This document shows, piece after piece, positions 42,425 through 54,653 of a stretch of DNA of 64,000 nt. Under the pieces are notes generated by a model. The model searched no databases and was not told where the DNA came from. It was given only the letters and a program-made list of their open reading frames with translations. The stretch's first letter is position 1. The number at the start of each line of letters is the position of its first letter. The stretch comes from Phlegmacium glaucopus (taxonomy: Eukaryota > Basidiomycota > Agaricomycetes > Agaricales > Cortinariaceae): positions 129,356 to 193,355 of the forward strand of contig MU129988.1 of the NCBI GenBank assembly GCA_015039465.1, written 5' to 3'. Made by a program: the position numbers and the translations under genes.

Positions 42425-45160
42425 GGCTGAATGTGAGCTCATGAGCCTTTCAATTACCCCATTCGATTCAATTATCTCGTTTTCGATATAGGTTTTCCTT
42501 TCTTTTTGTTTTCTTCTCCTTTCAAAATCTTCTTCTGTTGGGTAAATTTATGTGAATATATATCGAGCGCGATTGGCATACCTATACCTCGAGCAAATTT
42601 TCTTCTAAGTCCAGCCTTTCGTATAGTAAGTTGTGAAAATTGGATTTAGCGAAACGACCGCATATGAATTGTGAAAATATTAAGCTGACACTCTGCATTC
42701 CTGTACTACTAGTTTATTCTTTAGAGATAGACAGAAGGACAACGTTTCGGAAGTAGGCTCTTTGGGTATTATTTAATAAAGATGAAATTCGCCTAACTGA
42801 TGACGTGACCAACGTCACGCATAACGCATATTGTTTATTTTTCAAGTTTTCCTTCCTGAACTTGAACTTGTTGTGCATCTATGATCAAGCCCTGATGAGA
42901 TTTCGTTTTATTGCCAACTGTATCTACACGAACCTTGGGCCATCATTCGACATTCGTGTCCACATTTTGACTTCTTCATGCTGTTCTTAGAATGGCACCC
43001 AATCGATGATGATCCAGGGTAGTATTTTGTGAGTTATCCATTTCTGGTTCTCTTTTTATTCTTTCTTGCCACTATTTTGAAATGAGATGAAACCACTACG
43101 GATGTAAAGTAGTCCAAAGGACTCAGTAATCCGAGAGCGCATAAACCCCATGTGGATTTTTCCGTTGCCTTCCTTCTGAACCCGTTTTCTTTCTCGATTC
43201 CTCGAGTCATGTAAAATTCATTCCAAAACAGCCCACTGATACATGTATTTATCTAGGTCAGAGGATGTTTTCTAGCCCATCTTTTGGTTCTACTCACGAA
43301 CCAATCGGTCGGATACCACTGCTCGTCTTGGGGGGCTCTCATATATTGAAATTTTTTATCTCCCCGATTGATTGAGGCCGTTACTGAATTGCCTGGAGAA
43401 ATGGTTCGTAAGTTCTTCACCCTTCCCGTTCCATTCGTTACCGTTTTCAACAGCCCCTCGTCATTTCTCCTGATGAATCCAATTACGGATGTTGGAGTAT
43501 AACCTCCTCGCGATTCCGAGAGCGCAAAACCCCATGTGGATGCTTCCGTTGCCTTCCTTCTGACCTTTCTTTCGAAGTTTTAATTGGCTTACTGTGCTTA
43601 TACAATCATTGGCTAATGCATTCTCATATACTAGATTACAATTTACTAAACGGCCAGTTTTCTCCTTATCTGAACCGACAAAGGACCGCTTTCGTATGCC
43701 ATCATAAATCGTGTGAGATTTGAAGAATGTGTTCTAATGTGTTCCACCCCAACTGATGCATCATCATGTTTTGATGGATGACTATTGGCATTTTTTCCCC
43801 ATTCATTCCGTCGCAAGTGTCATGCGTGCACCATGCTGCATCCTTTATACACTTTTTCTTTGTGCGAAATGAAAATCACAATGTTCCCGATACTGTTTTT
43901 CAGATATTTTTATTGTTAGATGCGAAGAATTACTGCACCTTTGACCCTTGTGTCCCTCACTCCGTGTTAACTCTACCCTCAGATCTCTTTGTTCTTCCGA
44001 AACCATCCACTTGTTTGCGATAAGCTTACATCTCACCAAGCATGGCCACCCGTGACAGACGGTCACAGACCGACTAGCCCGTAGGATTCTATTCCCTTGA
44101 TTCAAATACATATTTTTATTACAATTTCTCTGAGTTTGTCATTCACCACTTGCTTTATATGAATCTGCTTTCCAATGTAGCACATTGGAAGCCATTTCAA
44201 GGTAAAATATCCCTTGGATGATTTATTTAATATGTAGTGGGAAGATTTTCAGCTGATCTGGATGCAGCCGGCGATGATCCTGACATTGAAGTGGATGCAA
44301 CCAAGATGCAACCAAGATATCCGGTGCCAAGCTGTATTGCGGCTTGCGGCTTGCCTATATTTGGTAGTTACCACCATGTTAAAGTTTTAACCGTGGTAAT
44401 ACTAACAGTTACATAACCGGCACAACTCTCCGTGTTTTGATAAGCTTGTGCATGCTTCACCGAGATTTATGCGTGATTCGTCTTGGTATAAATATTCACG
44501 CCGTAGTTTCTCCGTTCCCAGTTAGCTTCAACAATTCATCACCAATATAGAAATGTAATGCTCTAGTTGAACAGTAAATGACTTCTATCTTGAAGTTCAA
44601 AAGGCCCGAGAACTGCTGGTCAGGAATTTGACCCTAATGGTAAGATCAGCTACCGAGGATGTAATCATGATAACGGTTGGTCTGGTTTCAACCGCCAGTT
44701 GGACCATACTTCCTGGGTCTAGCAATCAAAGAGAACTAATTGGTGGGTCTCATGCCCCAGAGTAGCATTGTTTGAACGCATAACACGGGTAGAGTACGTA
44801 TATCTTCACTTATAGCCTCCATGAATTCGGGTAAGCGATTTCACATTCATTTGGAAAAGCAGTAGTTGTGGCCTGTGACAATATATGCGTGCAAACTGGA
44901 CCTTACCCAATCACCATCATGACCAGAGCTGGGTGTGTATCAAAGAGGTAGAATTTTACGGGACTTGGAGACGCAAAGTACTTTTTTTTTCTATCGGACG
45001 CATCTAAAAGAGCCGAAAAAGAACCATAGAGGGACTGCCGTCGTCAAAATGGTTTCCGATGATTTCACGAAAAAAGCTTCGGCTAGTTCCAAGCAACGCT
45101 AAAGGATTGAACAAGAGAGAATATAGGACTGATGAAAAAGGTTGACGAACAGGGAAAGAG
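42425..45160. other. Gene-free stretch, 2.7 kb, with a dispersed direct repeat
   Basis: No coding region is recognisable. A direct repeat lies at about 43096-43190 and 43485-43570. Short internal tandem repeats (GATGCAACCAA twice; GCGGCTT twice) lie at about 44297-44350. It may be decayed transposon DNA. Confidence 0.45.
43096..43570 (+). repeat. Two diverged direct repeat copies about 385 bp apart
   Basis: Copy A (about 43096-43190) and copy B (about 43485-43570) share TACGGATGT, then CCGAGAGCGCA, ACCCCATGTGGAT, and TTCCGTTGCCTTCCTTCTGA. The last block is identical over 20 bases. The spacing is about 385 bases. The origin is unknown. Confidence 0.65.
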
Positions 45161-46489
45161 TTAGGCTTTTTCCACACGCCTCCGTTCTTCTATCTCGAAT
45201 TCTCCAAGCGAGTAATAGTGATCATCGACTTTTTTGATCTCCGGAAAAGTCTCATTCAGCCAGTGAGTCGTCGCTAGGAGATAAACAGCCTGAAGATCGT
45301 CTGTTCCCAAAGGCACGGTGCGATCCAAAGAGAAGTAATTCCAGACATGGTAAAACTGGGCGAGAAGCCCACCAATGAGCAAGAAGCCAGTGGTGGGAAG
45401 TATAAATACAAATAGCCCCAGAAAAGCACCAAAGATGATGACATGTTGCATGCCATATTCAGCCCAGTGAGAAAAGCGGCGTATCCCAGTTGGTGAAACA
45501 ATATATCCAGTTTGAAAGGCAATATACTCCAGATGATCTGGGAAAAGGACAAGAGAGCCTCCAACAGCTATACACCAGGGAAGGAAACAGAGTATTCGAA
45601 TGGCCAGACCCAAAAGTTTGGAGATCGTTACATCTTTTATGAGTAGTCGAAGCTCTGCGATGGAGCTCTGAGTTTCATGCAGGTGAGTCGGGAAGCTTGC
45701 TGAGTCATCATCTTTCTCGAGAAGGTCGTCCTCGCTATCCTACAAAGATTATGAGTAGGTGAGGAGATCCGATAATGCCATAAAACGCAAACCTCTACTT
45801 CTGACTTGGAAACGTTGGAAGAACTTTCAATCAATATATGCTCATTGGGAAGATTGTAGATGCTCTTGAGAAGGGGCGTTAGCCGATTAGACAGTGGGTC
45901 GGCATGTAACTTACCCCCGCCCTAGGTATGCGAATCGACTCAGATGAGGAGAATTCGGGTGAAGTAACAAGCCTCATCGAGTCAGAAGAGGATAGAGGCA
46001 AAGAGTCCTAAAGAAACGGTGTGATCTAAAATTCGACCATACTCCTGAGAACTCACGCTTTCTGATTGACTGAGAGATACCGTGCACCTTTCTACTTTGA
46101 ACTCATCGGCGGCCTTGGTATCCACCTCTAACACCGACTTCACCTTACCAAGTTGAATTTCGTTGGTATCAAAATAACTGCCTATCTTTTCAGCGATGTC
46201 GAGGCGCTCATGGATGCCTTGATGAAAGAAGGCATCTTCATCAACGGGAGTAGCCAAGTTTGACCCAAACGGCGACTCGTTGGTTTCGCCTGAGTCTATG
46301 CGTTGAATGACGCGTTCTTCGTCTTCCTATGGAAAAGTTCAACTCAAGTTGTTGTGAAGGGAACCGGATACTCACATCTTTGGTGAAAATATCAGCAGAT
46401 GATGGGACAGACATCGCAAATGACAATAGAAAGGCTGCGGTCAATAGCGAGTAACGGTTGCTTGATATAATACTAATGTGAGCACTCAA
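45161..46489 (-). CDS. Unknown membrane protein with acidic N-terminal region
   Basis: I do not recognise this family. It is a multi-exon gene ending with TAA at 45161-45163. The N-terminal exon encodes a hydrophobic stretch (LLTAAFLLSFAMSVPSSA) resembling a signal peptide, followed by an acidic, Ser-rich region (EDEERVIQRIDSGETNESPF; KSVLEVDTKAADEF; DSEDDLLEKDDDSASFP). The C-terminal exon has two clear hydrophobic spans: RILCFLPWCIAVGGSLVLF and VIIFGAFLGLFVFILPTTGF continuing into LLIGGLLAQF. It ends in a charged tail. The true start is unresolved: no ATG opens the N-terminal exon, although the internal ATG of AMSVPSS is possible and an upstream ATG at about 46535 could be joined by a very short intron. 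Four exons are likely. Confidence 0.6.
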
Positions 46490-46623
46490 ACGAGTCGGCG
46501 TTGGCTGACGGGTATAATAAGTTTAGCATAAAACAACTACAAATACAACACAACTTGGACCGTCAATAAAAAGTTACTGTTAAAAATTCGACTTCGGGGT
46601 ACAAAAACAGGTACATTTCAGCT

Positions 46624-49523
46624 TCAGGGTAACAACAAGAAACGTTGCAATAACTTTTCAAAATTCGGGGTGCCAAGACCTAGTAAATGCGGTTGTCAAT
46701 TATTGTGGACAACTCTACTAGTCAAAGTACAGATTCTCACCTGTAACAGGGTCCCAACCTTTAGTTCTAGAGGGAAAAAACTCAGTGTAGGGTGACCCTC
46801 TCTCAAAATTTATAGATACTTACGCGTTAAATCCAGCGGTACCTATCATCGTGGTACATTTTAGCATCTCATTGACCTGCATAAATTTACAATGACTCAC
46901 CGCAGCCCTGATTACCGCCCATGGTTATATCATTGAATGTAGATGCGAAACTAGGGCTGTAAATCTGTAAACATTTAGCTGCATAATACACATGTGATAC
47001 GAGGAGAAACACACGATCGGATTTAGATAACCAACGGATTTTTTGCCGATGGTGATACGAGCGTCATTTATTAGGGTGACCATAGACGCGAAGACAGGGG
47101 CTGAAGCAGATGTTCCGAAAACAAGCTCAAAGTTACCATCGATGCCTAAGTTACCCGTCAACACTTAGTGACTTTGCTTAAAATCTTTGAAAGCTAACCG
47201 ATAACGTAGTTGGCCCTTCACAGCCATATCAGAATGAGTTATTTGGTAAAGATCAAGCCCAGGAAAACGTACCCGTTTGCTGCAATATCTGGGACCCCGC
47301 GGGCCTAACGACAATTTATCAGGATGTGATGGGCAGGAAGTTAACCAATTTCTTACATTTCCAGAGTCGTTAAATTGACCAGCCGCAAAGGGAGAAGGAT
47401 TCAAGTGCTTCTTCGCATAATCTTGAACAGAATCTTTCTGGAATTGAAGCAACCTGAGTGATCGATCTTGTCAGTCTCCGAGTCAGATGATCAAATGGGA
47501 AGAAGCTGACGGGAAGATATTCGAGAAACCACCGCCGGAAAAAATGACCTGCTCGCATGCTCCCTCAGGATCATTCACGGTAGATCCTGGATTGACCTGG
47601 GTCGCTCCGACAGCCGTTACGAACGGACACGAAGACTGATACAGAAAATCGTATCATTTGGGATGAAGAAAGGCAGGTCTCCACCTACAGGAAATTCTGG
47701 GTTAAAGACTGTTCCAGCAACGGGATCTTCTTGGTCTTCATACAAGAATGTCAAAACAAAGTAAGATGCTTCAAGAGGCACCGAATACATACGATTGCTA
47801 TCCAGGCAGACACCGCCAAAGCCTGCAACGCCATCATCTCCACTACTGTAAATCACAGATGTTCCCATCATTCCGAGCTGAAAATTGTGAAAAACGGAGA
47901 AAGAGTTGATCAAAAAGATATCTCACCTTGGCGTATTCCTGGCACTGCCTGTTTGCAAAAGCGGCTGTAGCCGTTGCTTCGTCCTGACCGTAGGAGATGG
48001 AGACAACATTAGGAGGTTTAATGATGCCACAGGACTCGGGCCCTATTTTGCGATATTTATAATTAGTTGCTTTTAGAGGCCGCGCGTTCGATACAACACC
48101 TACCTTTGAAGCCACCGGGCAAGGGATCCGGATATATACCATCCTGAATAAAGCATTCACAATTGTGAGGGAGGTCAAAGATGGGCACAATTGACCGCTG
48201 ACCTGCGTGGGATCATCACCACCGCAAAACGTTCCGTCGACAGCATCGAGCCAGTTGTCGAACCCGGCACCTGTGTATTTTTTTTTGAAAAATAATGATA
48301 ATAAAAGGGCTTACGGCATGAACTAACCTTCAACCAGGTCTCCTACCTGCAAAAGTATGATAGGCTGAGGATTCGTCAAGCCCATTCCATATTCAAGGTC
48401 AAGTGAACTCTCTCCATTGAAGTTGAAACTTTGGTTAGTTGTTTGAACAACAGCTGAAGAAAAAAGTTCATGCCAATACTCGAGAAGATGAGATCACGGA
48501 CCTCCATCGATCAAGACGGATTGGGGCCTCACGCCGACGAGACTGGGTGAAAAGTTCCTGGAAGGAATGGTTTACACCTGAGACTCAGAGACACGCAAAC
48601 TTATGGGCACACCTGAAAAACAAGTCAAGATCTGGACCTAAAAATGCTTGAGGTGTAAATTCAACTTTAAAAGTGACATCTAGTGAGTATCTGGAAGACA
48701 AGATCTACGGAACGGAGAGATTACCAATTCCAAAGGTATTCTTGTGCGTTGAACGGGGTGTATAGTTGATATTGTACAAAGCACGCAGGCAATCAAGAGT
48801 GATAAATTGATCGCAATTTTCCAAGGAAGGCGTGATCCTGACAGACTTGCTTGACTTCTTGGGACCACTACCTGTGGAAGGTTGACCCAGGCGTCCGGCG
48901 CGTTTTGATAGAGCGTTGGGTGCCGGTCGGTGATTGAAATGTACAGTGGGTTTGATGAGATCGACGTGCTCTCGTATATGACTTGGCAGAGAATAGTTAT
49001 GGCACCCTGGAGAGTATAAATAAATTATTTGTTTAAAATAGAAATAAAGACATTGTTCACCGATTTGTGTATCGCCAGATGGATGAGCATATACATGATA
49101 CTCCGTCTTGAGAAGATCCTCGACTTCGGAAGTCGAAGCATCAACGTGGATCCAGCCCTTGTTAGGAGAGAGGCGGAGTCGATCACGAGAAAACCCAGCG
49201 TCGATGAGCCAGTTGGTGACGGCAGAGATAGTCTCCTCGCTAGGTGCGAAAATATCGACGACCTCCATGGGTGTAAAATGTTGGGCATACTTAGGTGACT
49301 CCGGATGAGAAACAGACATGAGCATCTCTTCTATCCTGTGGAGATTCTGCTGAACGAGGCCGAAACGCATCGGCAGAATTCTGTTGGAGTCCAGGCGACC
49401 AGTGTTGACCCAGTGGATAGGTTGCGCAGCTCTTGTTTCATGCACAACATGAGATGAACGAGGCGAAGGTACAGCGAATGCTACACCCAATAGCGTCACG
49501 ACGAATGGAAGAACAGAGCGCAT
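46624..49523 (-). CDS. Secreted sedolisin (S53) serine-carboxyl peptidase, tripeptidyl-peptidase type, copy A
   Basis: Sedolisins are acid-active secreted peptidases; fungal members include tripeptidyl-peptidases. The ATG at 49521-49523 opens a signal peptide (MRSVLPFVVTLLGVAFAVPS) and a pro-kumamolisin propeptide (WVNTGRLDSNRILPMRFGLV, SHPESPKYAQHFTPMEVVDI, VTNWLIDAGF, GWIHVDASTSEVEDLLKTEY). The mature region shows TPSLENCDQFITLDCLRALY. The Glu and Asp of the active site lie in NFNGESSLDLEYGM, the oxyanion Asp in YSSGDDGVAGFGGVCL, and the nucleophile Ser in FGTSASAPVFASMVTLINDA. The C-terminal Ca-binding region runs FNDITMGGNQGC, TKGWDPVTGLGTPNFEKLL. TGA is at 46624-46626. More than a dozen introns are present. 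It is a close paralogue of the gene at 54654. Confidence 0.88.
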
Positions 49524-50813
49524 ATCGACTCCTATAACAAGATAAGCTCCTTGTCAAGAATGGAACGATGGAAACATTTCTGGCGTATTTAAAGGGAGGG
49601 ATATCTACCTCCTATTGCAGAAAAGTGTTCCGCGTTCCCAAGATATATTTATGCCATATCAAAGCATGGACTCATACAACCATGAGAAATTTGTCTAAAA
49701 ATATTCTTGGTCGCAAGTAGGATGATCTTTCCTTGGAAAGAGCACCGCCCGTGTAGTATAGCTGTTGCTTGAGGTGCAATTCGTAAAATGGCACTGTACA
49801 GAAGTCAACGAAAACCGTCATAATGATCTTGCCGACTCCAAATTTCAAACGATATCGATCCCCTGTTTTTAAAAACTGACATTCATGAGAATTGAGCTAA
49901 GGAATGGAAAGGACTTGTAGATAAGATAATGGTAATCACGCTACCATGGTGTAGATCGAGTACAATGTTGCAAACTTTGCAGGGTAAGTGGACAATGGAG
50001 ATATCCCTTGAAGCTCGAGCCATGCGGTAGATCAAACCTACCCTGTGCCGAGCATATGTACATTTCAATGTAATTCACTTTTTATCCACGCTCCCTTCAA
50101 AAAAGTCGGGCCATCGGTTACACTATAATACATAGCAAGATTGGGCGCATCTTTGCTTACATATTTGAGAAGACAGAACCCGAAGCAGCAGTTCGAGAAT
50201 CAATACGCGAGGAACCTGACGTTACATGAGAAAAGAGTTGTGTAGTGACGCCCCAAAGGAACTTACTTACCAGTAATAGAAGTTTCTGATTTCTGCCGAT
50301 TGTGCTGACAGTTGGAACTTCCGTTACCCTTGTCCATGTGAAGTCCATTCTTGTTATGAGTGCGGGTGGCATTCGAATAGTAAGAGGTCAGTCTAGCTGG
50401 GAGGTGTATAGCTCGCACGTGTGCTTAATTACGGCATGAGGTGTTTCATTGTTCAATTTTTACGACAAAACCAGCTGGTATTCAAGCTTTCCAGCAGGAC
50501 GCCAGCAGGACGTCAGTCAAAATTAGGACATGGTGAAAGTCATGTATACCAATGACTTGCCTGGATTTAATAATGCAGAACGTAGGGGAGAGGTATTAGT
50601 TACAAGCAGATTGCATAGTGGGTAGATGTTGAGGACTCAGGAGATGCGGAGGCTGGGATGTCCGAGTCACTTGAGTCACTCGATGTCACATGAAGTCGAC
50701 ACAATTTGAGCATGAGAATACATCAAGAATACTGTATATTGTACAAAAAATGGCCCCGACGCTGCAGGTGAGTGATGTGTTCGATTGTTAAAAAGTAGAA
50801 ATAAAGTGCGCTA
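49524..50813. other. Intergenic region, 1.3 kb
   Basis: No recognisable coding region is present. Short ORFs at 49883-50068 and 50157-50372 look like chance frames. The right part holds the 3' flank of the next minus-strand gene. Confidence 0.4.
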
Positions 50814-52246
50814 TTATTTCGACGCATCGAAAAGAGCAATTGCGGACTCGGGCAGGCAACTTTCATCGCTGGTTCGTTTATAGATCTTCAATTCTCCCCC
50901 AACACAGACCAAGCTCAGTCTTCCCTTTTTTCCATGTGCGATGACGATTTTCTTGATGATATCAAGGAATTTTCGCAGCTTCTTGAGATCGCCTTGAGCC
51001 TCTTTTTCGACAGCTTTGAGGTCGTCGGAGGATAGTTTCCGCTTTTGAATTTCTGTAAAACGTCCTCGCTGGTGAATGGCTAGAATATGGTGGGCTGTTT
51101 GTGAGAAAAACAACTGTGGATAAGCCTCCTTCCAGTCATAGCCGTGGAGTTTCATTGTGGTCACGGAGCGTGTCGTCAGTTCAACAACTGCAGTTGATGA
51201 AACTTCAGATCCTCCCTCACGTACTGCCAGTTGAGTGCTCGAAGACGAACCGGGGGTAGTCGGCGAGAGGCTAATAGAACTCAATGAGCTCGTGATATCG
51301 TCGATATTCGATACGCTTCTTCGTGGATATTTGCCAGGTGGGGGGATGCAAGCATCTACTTCAAATCGGACCACCATCTTCAGTCCATTGAGATCCTAAA
51401 GTCGGGTAGTCAATTTCAAACGAGGGGAGGAAAACAGTTCAAGCCTACATAAGTAATGATCCTGTGGTGGCCAGTGCTATCTCTACAGCCAGGCGCGGTC
51501 TCAGTCGATGCCTTTTCAAAGCTGAAACCGAATGTACGACCGTTATAAGCCTCCTGGACGCGTTTCTCCCAGCGTTTAAAAAGCACGGTCTTTTCGCCAG
51601 CCAACTGCAAATCGATGCGAAAATCTCGGACTTCGTTGCCTCCAACCCATCTCATCAACTTTCGTAAACCATTTCGATCACTGACAAAATCAACAGACGG
51701 CCAGTCGAATTTGTCCTCTTTCCTTTCTGCTATTTTATTAACGGCAGTGATCAGAGGAAGAAGCATTGCTTGAGGCATCCTGTATGAGTTCTGATCGACA
51801 AAAAACATGCCCGAATCAGGTGGTATGGTGAACGGTAGTATCCGATTCAACCACTGAGGCGGCGAACCTATTAAGAAACAGATCAGTACCGTAAATGCAA
51901 GAGGGAGGAATCCTATCTGACCTGGAACAAGGATGGTAGGCGTATCGCCTTTCATCCAGTTATAGGATCCTATGTAAGTACAGCCCTTGATGTAGACATC
52001 CTCTTGGTCTTTGTCAGGTTTCGGAACAGATATCTTTTCGTGTAGTAGTGTTTCGCTGAGACCCTCCATCAAATCACGGTCAGGTGGCAAAGGTCCAGTA
52101 GGAGCGAGGGAGGTGGGAGAAGTCGTAGGAGAGAACATAGACATAGGCCTTCTTCCTCTAGCGTTTGAGGATGCTTCGTTGGTATTTCGTCCAGTGGTGG
52201 GGGCCTTGTACACTGAATTCCTCCAAGGCGATTGAGACCCAGACAT
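50814..52246 (-). CDS. Conserved fungal protein of unknown function
   Basis: The ATG at 52244-52246 starts a protein of about 440 residues in three exons. After a disordered Ser/Pro-rich leader (RRPMSMFSPTTSPTSLAPTG) a conserved-looking domain follows: YIGSYNWMKGDTPTILVPGS, PPQWLNRILPFTIPPDSGMF, FVDQNSYRMPQAMLLPLITA, FDWPSVDFVSDRNGLRKLMR, DFRIDLQLAGEKTVLFKRWE, then LNGLKMVVRFEVDACIPPP. The C-terminus is charged (DLKAVEKEAQGDLKKLRKFL) and ends IALFDASK. My recollection is that relatives in fungal databases often carry the label geranylgeranyl pyrophosphate synthetase, but I see no DDxxD motif, so I do not apply it. The SYNW, DSGMFFVDQN and MVVRFEVDA-type motifs may indicate a decapping-nuclease-like fold; that is speculative. 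It is divergent from HIS1, with 512 bases between the starts. Confidence 0.7.
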
Positions 52247-52758
52247 TCTGCGTTGTGGGATTGCACAGGGAGAAGTCTGGCTTTGGAGGTAGATTATATA
52301 CCCAGTTGAGCTTCTTTAAGCGCCTCAGACAACGTGGACGGGGAATGCCGTTAAGAGGAATCACTAGATCCTTTAAATTATGCAACTTTGAAGGCAAAAT
52401 TCATTTCTATATCACACTTCTGGAAAGGTAGCACCTGATATAGCAGTAAAGAAATGAAGTCCCGAGTAGGTAGAGCGGCTACAAGAGGGATTGAGAAATC
52501 GAGTATCCAGAGAGGCTTTAATGTAATTTCGGTAGATAACGTCCTAGAAGAGGGTACGGTACTCCTCGGTGGTTGTCAGTACGTCAGACTGAGGTTACAG
52601 CCAGGAGTAGCGATATCATGGAAGGTCATTGAGACTGCACGTTTGTACGGTACACGTTTGCCAAACACCGCGTCGACAAACACACAGCCACCAGCCTGAG
52701 TCATTCTTATCATGATAAATTTTACGATGCTAATCCATACCGCTACATAGAAAGGAGT
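52247..52758. promoter_or_regulatory. Divergent promoter region between unknown gene and HIS1
   Basis: These 512 bases separate two start codons facing away from each other. Around 52754-52770 there is a cluster of ATGs, which makes the exact HIS1 start uncertain by three codons. No TATA box or Gcn4-type TGACTC site was firmly identified, although TGAGTCATTC occurs at 52697-52706. Confidence 0.4.
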
Positions 52759-54001
52759 ATGCATGTCATGAGTATGTCCATAATTCATGATGCATGAGGT
52801 TCATGATCTGACGCACTGATTTGTCTTCAGACGCGGAATCTTTGGATGGTAGATTGCTCTTCGCGATTCCAAAGAAAGGTGAAACCTTAAGCGGAACATT
52901 CTCCTTTATAAAAGTATTGATCTTTGAACAGGAAGACTATACGAAAAATGTATCTCGCTACTGGCTGGTACGCTATCTGATAGCCTCCGATTTGATTGAT
53001 ACTAAGGTGCCTACTAAGGTGCTGACATTCAGTTCCGAAGACACAACAGGCTGGACGTTTGTCTTTCCCTGAATCACCATCTAGCTCTGTATGTATATTT
53101 TACTTCACAAAGGAAGTTAAAAGAGCCGTGCTCACGCTTGACAAGTATTTTCCTTCCTGCATCCGATATCCCATCCTTTGTTGGCAAGGGTAACGTCGAT
53201 CTCGGCATTACTGGACACGATGTCATCCTAGAAGCCAAAATGGAGAATATGGTCACTGAAGAGCTCCGACTTGGATTTGGAAAGTGTTCTCTGCAAGTGC
53301 AAGCTCCTGAGGCTGGGTCAATCAAGACAGTAGAAGATTTGGCAGGCAAACGGATCGTTACGAGTTTTGAGGTCCTAGCTGGGGAGTTTTTTGACAAATT
53401 GGACGATCAACTCGGATTATCTGGGGATAAAAAAACACAGATCGAGTACGTTGGTGGCAGTGTTGAGGCTGCTTGTGCGCTAGGTCTCGCAGATGGAATT
53501 GGTGCGTTCACTATCTAATTTTTTGTGTTCGTCATCTTCTGATGCACACTTCATACAGTTGACCTTGTTGGTGAGAAAATAAGCTATATCAAGGTTGACT
53601 TGTCCTTCAACACTTTAACAGAATCCGGAGATACCATGCGGGCAGCTGGTCTTCGTGCAATCGCAACTGTTCTCGAAACAGAAGCCGTGTTGATACGATC
53701 CACGACTCCCAAGCATCCCCACCTGACGCCACTAGTCGATCTCATTACGAAACGTATTGCTGGTGTTATCGCCGCGAGCAAATACGTTGTTTGTCAGTTC
53801 AATATCTCCCGGGATAAGCTATCACTAGCTACCCGGATAGCTCCAGGGAGAAGAGCGCCAACTGTGAGTCCACTGGAGGAGGAAAATTGGGTGGCCGTAA
53901 GCAGCATGATCGAGAAGAAGAATTGCGCAATTGTAATGGACGACCTCGTGAAGATAGGTGCTGAAGACTTGCTCATTTTCAATCTCGACAATTGTAGGTA
54001 G
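52759..54001 (+). CDS. HIS1: ATP phosphoribosyltransferase (histidine biosynthesis, step 1)
   Basis: HIS1 condenses ATP with PRPP, the first and feedback-controlled step of histidine synthesis. Seven exons join in frame (52759-52771, 52831-52878, 52932-52967, 53019-53088, 53146-53501, 53559-53570, 53622-54001), giving 915 bases and 304 residues, close to the 297 of yeast His1. Landmarks are DGRLLFAIPKKGRLYEKCIS, LLAGADIQFRRHNRLDVCLS, ALIFLPASDIPSFVGKGNVD, LGITGHDVI, GKCSLQVQAP, the PRPP-site-like VEYVGGSVEAACALGLADGI (VDLVESGDTMRAAGL follows) and the regulatory domain NISRDKLSLATRIAPGRRAP. Exon 6 is only 12 bases. The first exon uses the ATG at 52759 or 52768; both are in frame. Confidence 0.92.
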
Positions 54002-54653
54002 AGTTACATGATGCGATTTTAGGAACTGCGCAATTATGCCCTGTGGGATTTTCTCGTTGAAAGTGTCAGTTTAAACCGAAAATAATGTGGATGAAATCTT
54101 CTTCCCGACTTTTATCGTCTCATGTGGACATCCGACTCATCTCGACTCGGCTGCAGTTATTTTTTCTCAGGACACTTATCTATTGCAGGTACGATATTTT
54201 GTGCGTGGGTTTGCCTCTCATGATTCCAGATGATTCCTAGTACTGTGCAGTGTCCTCTGACTTCAGTGATCTGCTAGTCAATGCCAAAATTCCAGTTAAA
54301 ATCGGAGCCCATAATTTGCATTTGCAAAAATTTTATATTCACGAACACATCGATTGCAATTCTGCATGTAGTTGCTCCTGAGGCCACAGGTAGTGCACAC
54401 CGGCAAGACTGCTTTTGCCCTCCCGCCACTTCCCGCCAGTACCAGACGGCGCTATCTTTAGTGTTATTTCTCATGGAATGGAACACTTTTTTTATTAACT
54501 TGGACTAGGGCTTCTCAAAGCCGATCTTCAATTAGAACCAGCTCCCACACGACACCTCTTGATTTCTCGGGAGATACTAACGAATGCTTTTAAGGACGAA
54601 GATGTCTCTCTTTTCCAGCCAACTGGGTGCAATCCGTTTCTTTGCATTCTAAG
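54002..54653. other. Intergenic region
   Basis: This 0.65-kb stretch between two tandem plus-strand genes has no recognisable coding region. A short ORF pair at 54274-54508 is probably chance. Confidence 0.4.
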
